Below are positions 40,635 through 50,085 of a stretch of 53,692 bases of DNA, piece after piece. Under the pieces are notes generated by a model, which saw only the letters and a program-made list of their open reading frames with translations, was not told where the DNA came from and searched no databases. The stretch covers positions 1 through 53,692 of the forward strand of contig QNYK01000105.1 of the NCBI GenBank assembly GCA_003973385.1, written 5' to 3'. Position numbers and translations under genes: made by a program. Each line of letters begins with the position of its first letter. Position 1 is the first letter of the stretch. The stretch comes from Bacillota bacterium (GTDB taxonomy: Bacteria; Planctomycetota; UBA8108; UBA1146).

Positions 40635-43544
40635 TCAGGGGCAACCGCTCAGGCCGATGCAGTCCAGCCCGTCAGTTGTGGGGTCGGGTCCACAGCCGGG
40701 GAATGGAGCCGTAGGCGGATTGCCGCCGCTGAAGAGGAACCCGAGCATGTAGACCGGATCGGAGATGTCGATCGATCCGTCATCGTTGACGTCGAGGGAA
40801 TCGAGACAGTTGCTGGTCCCTCCTCCGAACAGATAGGTGAGCATCCCGACCGGATCCGAGATATCGAGGGAACCGTCGCCATTTGCATCGCCGCGGACAA
40901 ACTGCTCGATGGGATCATCGACAAAGATACCCGCAGCATCGGGACCGCCGAGCGCAGCGAGCGCCTCGTCTCCCATCAGCGCATCGACGATGGCGAGGTT
41001 GGCGCAGCGCACCAGCGACACATCGGAATCGGGCCCGTTGTCGCTCAGCATCCAGACGGGCAGGCCGCTTCCTTGCGAGTAGAGCCAGTCGGGGGCGGCC
41101 AGTACATCATCTCCCAGCACCTTCACGCCATTGACGAACAGCGCCGAGGTGTTGTTCTGGTAGTCGACACGCTGGGCGATGCGAACCCACTCACCGAGGT
41201 TCCAGGAGCCCGCGCCGACATAACCATTTCCCGAGTTGTAGAAGGCTCCATCGCTACATCGGAGAAACAATTCCGCATCATTACTATTGGTAGCGTTGCC
41301 CTGCCAGAGCGCCTGCAACTGGGTCTGGCTGCTATCGAGGAACACATCGAAGATCAGCGTGAAGTGATAGGCATCGCAGCAACCTCCCCCACCATTGCCG
41401 GGGGCGTTGAAGTAGGTCTCGAGACCTCGTCCCGATCCGAATACGTTGTCGAGCCAGAGGTAGTCCACCGGTTGCTGATCGATGTGGGGTACCTCGGTGC
41501 CATCGCTGATCCCGGTCCCCCATTCCACATCGTGAAACATCCCTCGAGGAGTCATCACCGATGTGCCCAGTTGCGCCACCAGCGCCTGGTCATCGTCGGG
41601 CAACGCATCATCGAATCTCCATTCGGCGGTGAACCGGGTCGGATAACTCAGATCGGTGGTGAAACTCCACGTCGGACCCTCGATCACCTGGGCGCCGAGA
41701 CGAGAATCGATGCGCCAGAAGAAGGTGGTCAGTTCATCGAGGAGGCCGGGGTCGAAAGTGGTCGTGAGCTGATTGCCCTGAAAATCGCCGGCACCCAGGG
41801 TTGCGGTGGTGCCCAGGTACACGTCGTAGGAATCGCCGGGGTCGCAGGGGAACCACTGCAACAGCGGCGAAAAGGAAACATGGGTGGCAGCGTCGGGTGG
41901 CACCGGAGCGGTGGCTCCGGCACTGGAGTTGCCGACCTGAAATGACTCCTCCAGCGACCATTCACTCCAACCGAGACTGCGATCCCGGTAACGAACTCGC
42001 CAGTAGACGCTGACGCAACCGGGAAGGGGTGTCTCCAGACAGACATGAGTCATGTCGGGGTCGATCACGGTGTCGATGCTGATGCCTGGATCGACCGCCG
42101 GCGTCCGGTACCAGTTCTGAAAGCGTCGCCACTCGTCTACCACCGGATCGCTGTAATCTCCCGAGATCGTCGTCACCTGCCACTGGCTCTCGATGTGGGC
42201 ATCTCCATCTGTGTCGAGGTAGGTACTGGCGGTCAGGGTCACATCGTCTCCCAGGATTGTCCCTGAAGTCGGTCCGGGAAAGAGCGCCACTGGAGTTTCA
42301 GGGACCAGGTTGTAGCGACGCACGGTGATGTCGTCGATGACCTCGTTGTCACGAAAGATGTAATCGTTACCGCGGCTGACCCGGCGCAATCGGAAGCTCG
42401 GGTCGGCTCCCGCCTCCACATCCATCAGCACGAATCCCCACTCCGGCACGCTGTACTCGAACTCCTCGTAATCGGCGTTGGGATAGAGGCCCCAGTAATC
42501 GAGTGAGCCCATGGCACTGGCCACATTGACCATGACATGCTGATGATCACGGCTCTGACCGCGCGAGTACCCATGGGTGTGTCCGAAGAAATGAATCGAT
42601 GGCTTCCCGGTCACTGTGCTGAACTGCTCGACCATGCTGACAACCTGGGTGCTGAAGAGCGCCTCACCCGGCGTCCAGATTTCCGACTTGTGAGGGTGAT
42701 GGAACTGGGCGAAGACGAAGTCGATGGCATCATCTTGCGCCGCATCTTCGAGAACTACAGCCAGCCAGTCGATCTGCGCCTGAATCCGGTAGGCGGGATT
42801 GGTATCGAGGGTGATGACCTTGACATTCTGGTGGTCGTGGGTATGCCAGTGCTCCTCGTAGCCTGCGGTGCCGTTGGTGGGCAATTGCATGTAATCGAAA
42901 TAATACTGCGCATCCGCCTCATGATTTCCCAGGGCAGGAATCAGCGGAACATGTCTATAGAGCAGTTTTGCCTGGGAAAAGAAATGGTCCTGCCAGTGTG
43001 AGTGGTTCGATCCTGTCGAGACGAGATCGCCAGGCACCAGCGAGAAGGAAAGGCTCTCGTCGATGGGGACACCGAACTGCTGGGAGCAGAAGGGGATCAC
43101 ACCCTCGTTGATCACTTCCTGGTGCTTGACTCCGTTACTGCCGTACTGGCAATCGGAATAGGCGATGAAGTGAAACGGAAGTTCCTCGGTCAAAGGAGGC
43201 GGCGTCCTGAAAAAGTGAGTAGCACTGACGGTACTCCCGGTGATCACCCTGTAGTAGTAGCGCGTATCGGGTGTGAGTCCGGTCAACTCCACATGGTGTA
43301 TGAAGGCACCGCCGCCGCTGGCGATGCTGCTGCCGGTGGAAGCCTGTCCCAGAGCAGCATCGAGGCCAAATTCCACCTCGCTGCCATTGCCGGCCGCGGT
43401 CTCCCACCCCACCACCATCGAGGTAGGACCCGGCGATTGCAGGTACGGCTCGACGATCAGGTTCCCGACCTGGGCAGCGACCGGAGTCGCTCCAGCAAGC
43501 GCGGCTACAAGCGGCAGTAGAAGTAGCAATGCACCTGATCTCAT
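40635..43544 (-). CDS. Secreted purple-acid-phosphatase-like protein with LamG and dockerin-like tail
   Basis: 969 aa. ATG 43544 follows AGGAG; signal peptide with a long Leu/Ala core ending TPVAAQ. An FN3-like phosphatase N-domain (VEPYLQSPGPTSMVVGWET) leads into the metallophosphatase core: IAYSDCQYG, VPGDLVSTGSN, ALGNHEADA, FHHPHKSE and FFGHTHGYSR. The first motif has SDCQ where the family has GD.H/G, so one metal site may be altered. Further on are FN3-like modules (about 440-640), a LamG-like domain (about 660-870; AEWRFDD, GEWVRIAQRVDYQNNTSALFVNG), and the dockerin-like pair (RGDANGDGSLDISDP, LDVNDDGSIDISDP) with the tail CGPDPTTDGLDCIGLSGCP. Probably an extracellular phosphohydrolase or a binding relative. 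Confidence 0.87.
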   Translation of the reverse strand: MRSGALLLLLPLVAALAGATPVAAQVGNLIVEPYLQSPGPTSMVVGWETAAGNGSEVEFGLDAALGQASTGSSIASGGGAFIHHVELTGLTPDTRYYYRVITGSTVSATHFFRTPPPLTEELPFHFIAYSDCQYGSNGVKHQEVINEGVIPFCSQQFGVPIDESLSFSLVPGDLVSTGSNHSHWQDHFFSQAKLLYRHVPLIPALGNHEADAQYYFDYMQLPTNGTAGYEEHWHTHDHQNVKVITLDTNPAYRIQAQIDWLAVVLEDAAQDDAIDFVFAQFHHPHKSEIWTPGEALFSTQVVSMVEQFSTVTGKPSIHFFGHTHGYSRGQSRDHQHVMVNVASAMGSLDYWGLYPNADYEEFEYSVPEWGFVLMDVEAGADPSFRLRRVSRGNDYIFRDNEVIDDITVRRYNLVPETPVALFPGPTSGTILGDDVTLTASTYLDTDGDAHIESQWQVTTISGDYSDPVVDEWRRFQNWYRTPAVDPGISIDTVIDPDMTHVCLETPLPGCVSVYWRVRYRDRSLGWSEWSLEESFQVGNSSAGATAPVPPDAATHVSFSPLLQWFPCDPGDSYDVYLGTTATLGAGDFQGNQLTTTFDPGLLDELTTFFWRIDSRLGAQVIEGPTWSFTTDLSYPTRFTAEWRFDDALPDDDQALVAQLGTSVMTPRGMFHDVEWGTGISDGTEVPHIDQQPVDYLWLDNVFGSGRGLETYFNAPGNGGGGCCDAYHFTLIFDVFLDSSQTQLQALWQGNATNSNDAELFLRCSDGAFYNSGNGYVGAGSWNLGEWVRIAQRVDYQNNTSALFVNGVKVLGDDVLAAPDWLYSQGSGLPVWMLSDNGPDSDVSLVRCANLAIVDALMGDEALAALGGPDAAGIFVDDPIEQFVRGDANGDGSLDISDPVGMLTYLFGGGTSNCLDSLDVNDDGSIDISDPVYMLGFLFSGGNPPTAPFPGCGPDPTTDGLDCIGLSGCP

Positions 43545-43557
43545 GAAACTCCTGTTA

Positions 43558-43569
43558 GCGAAATTTCGC
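43558..43569. repeat. 12-bp perfect palindrome upstream of the phosphatase gene
   Basis: GCGAAATTTCGC lies immediately before the ribosome site of the minus-strand gene, 14 bp from its ATG. It could be an operator, but one occurrence is weak evidence. Confidence 0.35.
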
Positions 43570-43833
43570 ACGCACCAGGATCACTTCAGGATGGAGATCA
43601 GCCCATCGAGCGTCCTGAATTTCAACATCCAAGCCACCACAGATTCGAGTGTGGCGGCACGGTTCACATCGCAATTCTCCCTTCCATCACTGCAAGAGTC
43701 AACTCCTCAACCACCCGCTCGATCCGGCTCTTCCCATCGTTCCCGCCATACAGGACAATCTTGCTCCTCCAGTGCTGTGACAGCGGGCACTGGACCCACC
43801 AGACAGCATCAGAGAAGACCCGGAGGCCACCCG

Positions 43834-45066
43834 ATGACCGAGCCTGCTATCACTCCAGAGGAATATGCCGACCGCCGCTCACGAGTTCTCACCGAACTGG
43901 ATGGCTGCACGGCGCTGGTCCTTGCCGGAAGCGGTGGAGGACTCGAGGAGGACTTTCGTCCCGATCTGAACTTCGAGTACCTGACAGGGATCGTCGACGA
44001 ATCGGGTGCCATATTGTTGCTCGATCCTGGCGCTCCCCAGAAGGACCGTCAGCAGATCCTTTTTCTATCGCCTCACCAGCCCGAGTTGGAACGATGGGAT
44101 GGTTGGCGTGGGCCGATCGATGCAAAGCTCAAGGAAAAGTTTGGCTTCAAGACAGTCATGCGAACCACTCACTTCGCGAACGTGCTCCTGCAGTGCTGCA
44201 AGAAATCTAAAAAATCGATGTGCCTGCATCCGATCGCCAATCATGACAGCCCGGTGGGCCCAGATCTTGAGATCCTGAATAGACTACAGGAGCGAATCCC
44301 TGGATTTCAAATCAGCGATGGCAGCCTCATCATCGGGCGACTGCGTGCCGTGAAATCGGAAGATGAACTCGCCATGATCAAACGGTCTGCCGAGATCACC
44401 CGGGAAGGATACCGCACGATCCTCGCCATGCTGAAACCGGGGGTATCGGAATTCGATGTTCAGGAAGCTGCAGAACACGGCTACAGGAAGCACGGATCCA
44501 GAGGGGCCTTCTACGGCACCATAGTGGGCACAGGATTCAACGGCACCATCCTGCATTACCGCGCCAACTGCGAGACCATCGGTGATGATGATCTGGTCGT
44601 GATCGATAGCGGTGCCAGATTTGGAATCGGTTCAGGCGGCTACGGTTCCGATGTCACGCGAACCTATCCAGCCAGCGGCATCTTTTCCAGCCGGCAGAAG
44701 GAGATCTACCAGATCGTTCTCGAATCTCTCGAGACCACCATCGCTACCGTCAAGGCGGGAGTCGCTTACTCGCATCTCGACGCTGTCTCTCGCAAGGTGA
44801 TCACGGACGCTGGCCATGGAGACCATTACCCCCACGGCGTCGGACACCCCATCGGTCTCGAGGTACACGATGTACAGCCAGACCCGACCGTACCGGAGGG
44901 AGCCGTCATCACCATCGAACCCGGTATCTACCTCCCCGACGAGGGGTTTGGAGTTCGAATCGAGGATGACATCCTGGTCACAGCAACAGGGTCAGAGAAT
45001 CTGACCGGCTCCATCCCGAAAACAGTCGAAGAAATCGAATCTGCCATGGCGAGCAGCCAGACCTGA
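43834..45066 (+). CDS. Xaa-Pro aminopeptidase-type M24B metallopeptidase
   Basis: 410 aa. ATG 43834 follows GGAGG; the frame is open much further upstream but only over the divergent phosphatase gene. The N-terminal creatinase-like domain begins EEYADRRSRVLTEL. The C-terminal pita-bread domain carries the five metal ligands: Asp in VVIDSGARFG, Asp in GSDVTRTYP, His in PHGVGHPIGLEVHD, Glu in ITIEPGIYL and Glu in RIEDDILVT. Predicted to remove N-terminal residues before proline in the cytoplasm; no signal peptide. Length and motif order match PepP/PepQ-type enzymes. The next gene starts 21 bp downstream, so the two are likely co-transcribed. Confidence 0.92.
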   Translation: MTEPAITPEEYADRRSRVLTELDGCTALVLAGSGGGLEEDFRPDLNFEYLTGIVDESGAILLLDPGAPQKDRQQILFLSPHQPELERWDGWRGPIDAKLKEKFGFKTVMRTTHFANVLLQCCKKSKKSMCLHPIANHDSPVGPDLEILNRLQERIPGFQISDGSLIIGRLRAVKSEDELAMIKRSAEITREGYRTILAMLKPGVSEFDVQEAAEHGYRKHGSRGAFYGTIVGTGFNGTILHYRANCETIGDDDLVVIDSGARFGIGSGGYGSDVTRTYPASGIFSSRQKEIYQIVLESLETTIATVKAGVAYSHLDAVSRKVITDAGHGDHYPHGVGHPIGLEVHDVQPDPTVPEGAVITIEPGIYLPDEGFGVRIEDDILVTATGSENLTGSIPKTVEEIESAMASSQT

Positions 45067-45087
45067 TCGAGAAGTGGAGGTCGGTCG

Positions 45088-45627
45088 GTGAATCGAGAAG
45101 AAGCGAGATCAATCCTGGATTCGATGATGCAGTCCCCCGCACTCCGCGCTCATGTGAGATCGGTGGAGATCGTCATGGAAGCATATGCTGACAAGTTTGG
45201 AGAGGATCGTGAAAGGTGGGCCGTCACCGGCTTGTTGCACGATGCCGATTACGAAAAACACCCCGACGAGCACCCCAGGATCATCACCGCGATCCTTGAG
45301 GAACGAGGTGAACAGGAGATCGCTCACGCCATCCACTGTCACTATACGAAATGGGGTTACAGCTGCGAAAGCTTGCTCGACAAGGCCCTGCTCGCCTGTG
45401 ATGAGTTGACCGGCCTGGTGATCGCCGTGGCCAGACTACGCCCCAACCGATTGCAGGACATGGCTCCGAAATCGGTCAAGAAGAAGTTCAAGGACAAGAA
45501 CTTCGCCAAAGGGGTCGACAGGGATGAAGTGCGGATCGGGATCGAATTGCTGGAAGTGGACATGGATGATCACATCCGCTTCATCATCGAGGCCCTTCGC
45601 CCCTTCGAGAAGGAAGTCATCGTCTAG
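45088..45627 (+). CDS. HD-domain putative phosphohydrolase
   Basis: 179 aa. GTG start seven bases after GGAGG. The sequence has the HDIG-type arrangement: an N-terminal helix with RAHVRSVEIVMEAYA (first His), LLHDADYEKHPDEHP (HD pair), AIHCHYTKWG, and LLACDELTGLVIAVARLRP with the final Asp. The Lys-rich PKSVKKKFKDKNFAKGVDRD follows. Such proteins are usually cytoplasmic metal-dependent phosphohydrolases, but the substrate is unknown. Probably co-transcribed with the aminopeptidase. Confidence 0.86.
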   Translation: MNREEARSILDSMMQSPALRAHVRSVEIVMEAYADKFGEDRERWAVTGLLHDADYEKHPDEHPRIITAILEERGEQEIAHAIHCHYTKWGYSCESLLDKALLACDELTGLVIAVARLRPNRLQDMAPKSVKKKFKDKNFAKGVDRDEVRIGIELLEVDMDDHIRFIIEALRPFEKEVIV

Positions 45628-45729
45628 AGGCCCCCGCTCCTCCGGGTCGATGCAGCGTGGTACCCTGGAATCGTGAGGGTCGGCACGTTATTGCCTCTTC
45701 ACACGGCTTATTGGAGGGAACGCATAGAA

Positions 45730-48480
45730 ATGCGGATGATCGTTCCGGGACTGCTGGTCAGTTTACTGCTGATCTTCTCGACTTCCTCGCCCGGTTCCGC
45801 GGGTGGAGACGACGATTCCGATCGTCGCCGCTGGTGTGATCTCCCCCTCTCCTCGAATCAGACTCCCGAACTGGCGGGCCTGAAGAATCGTGCTCTCACC
45901 AGCATCGATCACTTCTGGCTCGGCCGCCTCGAACAGCTGGGATTGGAACCGGCGCCCGAGGCCGATCCGGAGACGCTGCTGAGAAGACTGCACTACGTCA
46001 TCACGGGACTCCCTGCCACTCCCGAGCAGGTGGAGAGTTATCTCGCCGATTCCGCTCCAGATCGCTGGCAAACTCGTGTCGATCAGTTGCTCGCCGATCC
46101 CCAGTTCGGAGTTCACTGGGGTCGTCACTGGCTCGACCTGGTTCGCTGGGCCGAGACCGACAGTTATGAACGGGATCGCCTCAAGCCGGGAGCCTGGCGC
46201 TATCGAGACTGGGTGGTCAACGCCTTCAACTCCGATATGCCCTACGACCGATTCCTCACCATGCAACTGGCCGGCGACGAACTGGATGAAGAGAGCCTCG
46301 ACCATCACGTGGCGACCGGCTTCCTTCATCTGGGAATCCGCGATGACGAACCTGCGGATCCGTTACAGGCGGTGTTCGACGACCTCGACGGAATGCTCGA
46401 TACCACCTGTCGTACAATGCTTGGCATCAGCATGGGGTGTGCCCGCTGTCATGATCACAAGGGCGATCCGATCCCGGCACGAGACTACTACCGGATGCTG
46501 TCCTTCTTCGAGGGTCTGAAGCCCTACAAGAGCGGTGGAGGAAATGGCATCAATACCGGTAACTTCGTCCGCAAGTTGCCGGTAGATCTCGGCACCGATG
46601 ATTTCGACCGTTCGCTCGAGGATTGGCGCAGGGAAAGAACGGAACGACTGGCCGAGGTTCGCCATCTCAACGAAGAGATCCGAGAACGCTGGGGTGCAGA
46701 AGCACTCGAGGAGGCGCGCGCACAGCTCTGGCAAGGACAGGTCTTGCATCTCGACTTCGAACAGCAGAACCTAGCCATCGCCGAAGATCGAGAAACAGAA
46801 CGTGGCGAGGGTTATCGGGGGCAATCTCTTCAACTGGACCAGAATGATCGGATCCTCATCGACCGACCGGTGCAGGATGATTTCTCCATCTCGCTGTGGT
46901 TTCGCACCGAGCGTGAAGGAGCCGGAGGCAACGATGACCTGCGCTGGTTCCGTGGCACCGGACTCGTCGACGGTGAGATTGGCGGAGTGGTCGCCGATTA
47001 CGGCATCTCGCTGGTCGGCCAGCATATCTGCGCCGGAGTGGGCCAGCCGGAGACCTTCATTCATGGCCCAGGGGGCATGGCCGATGGTCAGTGGCACCAT
47101 GTCGTTTTCACGCGAGAGCGCGAAAGTGGTGATGTAGTTCTGTGGGTCGACGGTGCCCAGGTCGCTTCAGCCACCGGTGGTAAACAGGAACTCAGCGCCC
47201 CGGAGCAGCTGAGCATCGGTCGTATGTTCCCCGACCGCCACACCCTGCAGGGCAACATCGACGAGGTTCGCATCTGGCAGCGGGTTCTCGATGGTACCGA
47301 GGTGATCGATCTGAACATCGGCGGAGGTGCCCTTCCTGCACACCGCCAACTGGTCGCAGAACGGCTCGGGAAAGCGGAAGGCGATAGACTCGCACTTGCC
47401 ATCGAACGCATCGGTCAGTTGGAGCGACCCGATCGTCAGATGGTCCAGGTACTCTCGGCCCAGGAACGGAAAGATCCTCCCACCAGCCACATTCGAATCC
47501 GGGGCACCGCGTCCAGTCCCGGTGCTGAGGTCCAGCCCGGCTTCCCTGAGATCCTCGGCGGTGGCGATGCGATGATCCAATCGCCACGAGACGGAGACTC
47601 ATCTGGTCGTCGACTGGCACTGGCTCGCTGGATCACGGATCCCCAGAATCCTCGCACCGCCCGGGTGATCTCCAATCGGGTCTGGCAACATCTATTCGGA
47701 GCGGCGATCGTTCCGACTCCCAATGATTTTGGAAAACTGGGGCTTCCTCCCCATGACCCCGCACTGCTCGATCGAGTCGCTGTCGAACTGATCGAGCAAC
47801 ACTGGAGTATCAAGGGACTGATTCGCCGTCTGGTCACCTCATCCGTTTTCAAGATGTCATCGCGCTATGATGCAGTTGCGGATCAGAAAGATCCCGAGAA
47901 TCGATACCTGTGGCGTTTTCGAGGGCGGCGACTGTCGGCCGAGGAACTGCGTGATTCGGTACTTGCCGTCAGCGGAAATCTCAACCGCACCCGCGGAGGA
48001 CCGGGAGTATACCCGCCGATGCCCGCCGAGGTGCTCGCGACCTCGTCGCGTCCCGGTGCTGCCTGGGGCCACTCCAGTGCCGAGGATTCAGCTCGACGAA
48101 GCCTCTACATTCACGTCAAGAGATCGCTGCTACATCCGATGCTGCTGGCCTTTGACATGGCCGATACCGATTCTTCTTGCCCGGTACGTTTCAACACTGT
48201 CCAACCGACACAGGCGCTGACGATGCTCAACAGTGACTTGACCGGAAGTCAGGCGAGGATCTTTGCCCAGCGTCTACGTGATGAAACCGACTCCTTACCT
48301 ACCAGGGTCAATAGGGCCCTTTTCCTCATCACGCAGCGCAAACCCACTGAAGAGCGGATTCGCGACAATGTCGCATTCATCCTGGAACTTCAATCAGAGT
48401 ACGATCTCGATGCAAATCAGGCTCTCGATGTCTTCTGCTTGATGACATTTAACCTGAACGAGTTCATCCACATCGATTGA
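45730..48480 (+). CDS. Planctomycete DUF1549-LamG-DUF1553 protein
   Basis: 916 aa. ATG 45730 follows GGAGGGAA and starts a signal peptide (MRMIVPGLLVSLLLIFSTS). DUF1549 occupies about 55-300: LRRLHYVITGLPATPEQVESY, HWGRHWLDLVRWAETDSYERD and GCARCHDHKGDPI, the last containing CxxCH. A LamG/concanavalin-like domain is inserted (about 370-545; DFSISLWFRTE, GQWHHVVFTRERESGDVVLWVDGAQ). DUF1553 is C-terminal (about 625-890; RRLALARWITDPQNPRTARVISNRVWQHLFG, SSVFKMSSR). The N-terminal cytochrome-c-like PSCyt1 domain common in this family is missing. The family is greatly expanded in planctomycetes and has no proven reaction. It is followed 12 bp later by its usual partner, DUF1501. Confidence 0.92.
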   Translation: MRMIVPGLLVSLLLIFSTSSPGSAGGDDDSDRRRWCDLPLSSNQTPELAGLKNRALTSIDHFWLGRLEQLGLEPAPEADPETLLRRLHYVITGLPATPEQVESYLADSAPDRWQTRVDQLLADPQFGVHWGRHWLDLVRWAETDSYERDRLKPGAWRYRDWVVNAFNSDMPYDRFLTMQLAGDELDEESLDHHVATGFLHLGIRDDEPADPLQAVFDDLDGMLDTTCRTMLGISMGCARCHDHKGDPIPARDYYRMLSFFEGLKPYKSGGGNGINTGNFVRKLPVDLGTDDFDRSLEDWRRERTERLAEVRHLNEEIRERWGAEALEEARAQLWQGQVLHLDFEQQNLAIAEDRETERGEGYRGQSLQLDQNDRILIDRPVQDDFSISLWFRTEREGAGGNDDLRWFRGTGLVDGEIGGVVADYGISLVGQHICAGVGQPETFIHGPGGMADGQWHHVVFTRERESGDVVLWVDGAQVASATGGKQELSAPEQLSIGRMFPDRHTLQGNIDEVRIWQRVLDGTEVIDLNIGGGALPAHRQLVAERLGKAEGDRLALAIERIGQLERPDRQMVQVLSAQERKDPPTSHIRIRGTASSPGAEVQPGFPEILGGGDAMIQSPRDGDSSGRRLALARWITDPQNPRTARVISNRVWQHLFGAAIVPTPNDFGKLGLPPHDPALLDRVAVELIEQHWSIKGLIRRLVTSSVFKMSSRYDAVADQKDPENRYLWRFRGRRLSAEELRDSVLAVSGNLNRTRGGPGVYPPMPAEVLATSSRPGAAWGHSSAEDSARRSLYIHVKRSLLHPMLLAFDMADTDSSCPVRFNTVQPTQALTMLNSDLTGSQARIFAQRLRDETDSLPTRVNRALFLITQRKPTEERIRDNVAFILELQSEYDLDANQALDVFCLMTFNLNEFIHID

Positions 48481-48492
48481 TGGAGCAATGAC

Positions 48493-49971
48493 GTGAAAAA
48501 TCGCAAGGGTTCCGATAATAGAAGAGACTTCTGCGGTAGAACTCGCAGGGAGTTCCTGTGGGAAGCAGGGGCTGGATTCACCTCCCTGGCCCTGAGCGGC
48601 ATGCTCGGCAACAGCTTCTTCTCCAGTCAGTGTCTCGCTGCAGACGGAGCCACTGAGTTCTTGAATCCGATGGCACCGAAAACTTCGATGATTCCTGCGC
48701 GGGCCAAATCGGTGATCTTCCTGTTCATGTACGGTGGCCCCAGTCACGTCGACACTTTTGATTACAAACCAAAACTCTACCCACTCGATGGTCAGGAAAT
48801 CGAGGTCACGACTTTTGGTCGCGGGGGTCATCGAAAAAAGGGGCGTGTGGTTGGACCGAAGTGGAACTTCAAGCAGTACGGTGAATGCGGAAAGTATGTC
48901 AGCGATCTGTTCCCGAATGTCGGATCGATGGTCGACGACATCACCTTTCTTCACTCGATGACTGCAGATTCGCCACTCCATGGCTCCGCAATGTTGATGA
49001 TGAACTCCGGAAAGCTGCTGAGCGGTGCCCCTTGCCTGGGATCGTGGGCAAACTACGGCATGGGAACCCTCAATGAGAACCTGCCCGGCTTTGTCGTGAT
49101 GCTCGACAATACCGGTGGGCCCATCTCAGGAGCAAAGAACTGGTCGAGCGGCTACATGCCCGCCCAGTACCAGGGCACCGTTCTCCGTTCGCAGGGGCCA
49201 CCGATTCTCGACCTTGAACCGCCAGAGTTCCTGGGAGGTGGGATCCAGAGATCCGTGCTCGATCACCTGCGTGTCGAAAACGAAGCCCATGCCGCGGCGA
49301 GGGTCGGAAACCCCGATCTTGCCGCACGCATCGCCAGTTACGAACTGGCCTACCAGATGCAAAGCACTGCTCCCGAAGCGGTCGATATCAATGCCGAAGA
49401 TGAGGAGACAAAATCCCTCTACGGAATCGATCGAGACAAGACCCAGGACTTCGGACGAAAGTGCCTGATGGCTCGTAGATTGGTCGAGAGAGGTGTTCGC
49501 TTCGTACAGATTTATTCGGGCGGAAACCACAACGACAACAACTGGGATGCCCACGGGGATCTGAAGTTCAATCACGACAAGCACGCCGGAGCTACTGACC
49601 TACCGGTCGCAGGGCTTCTCAAGGATCTCAAGCGAAGAGGATTGCTCGATGAAACGCTCGTGATCTGGGGGGGTGAATTCGGTCGCCAACCCACCGCCGA
49701 GTACGCCGAGGGCACGGGACGCGATCACAACGCATACGGATTCACGATGTGGATGGCAGGCGGGGGAATCCGAGGAGGAACCAGCATCGGAACCACCGAC
49801 GAACTGGGTGCCGCAGCGGTCGAGGAGCCACTTCACGTCAAGAATCTTCATGCAACGGTGCTCCAACTGATGGGCCTGGAACCGAACAAGCTCACCTACT
49901 TCCATGCAGGCCTCGAACAGAAACTGGTCGGTGTAGAAGGTGCGCAGCCGATCTGGAAAGCGATCTCGTGA
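48493..49971 (+). CDS. DUF1501 protein with Tat signal
   Basis: 492 aa, GTG start after TGGAG. The N-terminus carries a twin-arginine signal (TRREFLWEAGAGFTSLALSGML) followed by an Ala-type cleavage region. The body fits DUF1501, an alkaline-phosphatase/sulfatase-like fold: VIFLFMYGGPSHVDTFDYKP, FLHSMTADSPLHGSAM, RFVQIYSGG…WDAHGD, TLVIWGGEFGRQPTAE, GRDHNAYGFTMWMAGGGIRGG and LHATVLQLMGLEP. Conserved Asp, Gly and His residues suggest metal binding. It is paired with the DUF1549/DUF1553 gene, an arrangement seen throughout planctomycetes; joint action on sulfated or other polysaccharides is often proposed but unproven. Confidence 0.93.
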   Translation: MKNRKGSDNRRDFCGRTRREFLWEAGAGFTSLALSGMLGNSFFSSQCLAADGATEFLNPMAPKTSMIPARAKSVIFLFMYGGPSHVDTFDYKPKLYPLDGQEIEVTTFGRGGHRKKGRVVGPKWNFKQYGECGKYVSDLFPNVGSMVDDITFLHSMTADSPLHGSAMLMMNSGKLLSGAPCLGSWANYGMGTLNENLPGFVVMLDNTGGPISGAKNWSSGYMPAQYQGTVLRSQGPPILDLEPPEFLGGGIQRSVLDHLRVENEAHAAARVGNPDLAARIASYELAYQMQSTAPEAVDINAEDEETKSLYGIDRDKTQDFGRKCLMARRLVERGVRFVQIYSGGNHNDNNWDAHGDLKFNHDKHAGATDLPVAGLLKDLKRRGLLDETLVIWGGEFGRQPTAEYAEGTGRDHNAYGFTMWMAGGGIRGGTSIGTTDELGAAAVEEPLHVKNLHATVLQLMGLEPNKLTYFHAGLEQKLVGVEGAQPIWKAIS

Positions 49972-50085
49972 GCACAAGGGAGTCATCTCCGATTTGAGTG
50001 TGATACAGGTCTGGACAGTCAGCGGGCGCTATTGTAGCGCTGTGAACAGCAGTATCATGGCTGGTAAGGGCCGAAGGAGGTCATC

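Noticed and set aside
40476..41945. 489-codon open frame on the plus strand
   Set aside because: Antisense to the tail-bearing phosphatase gene, low-complexity composition, no recognisable domain.
50026..50040. Hairpin GCGCTA-TTG-TAGCGC between the DUF1501 gene and the next gene
   Set aside because: Short stem without a T-tract; not convincing as terminator or operator.
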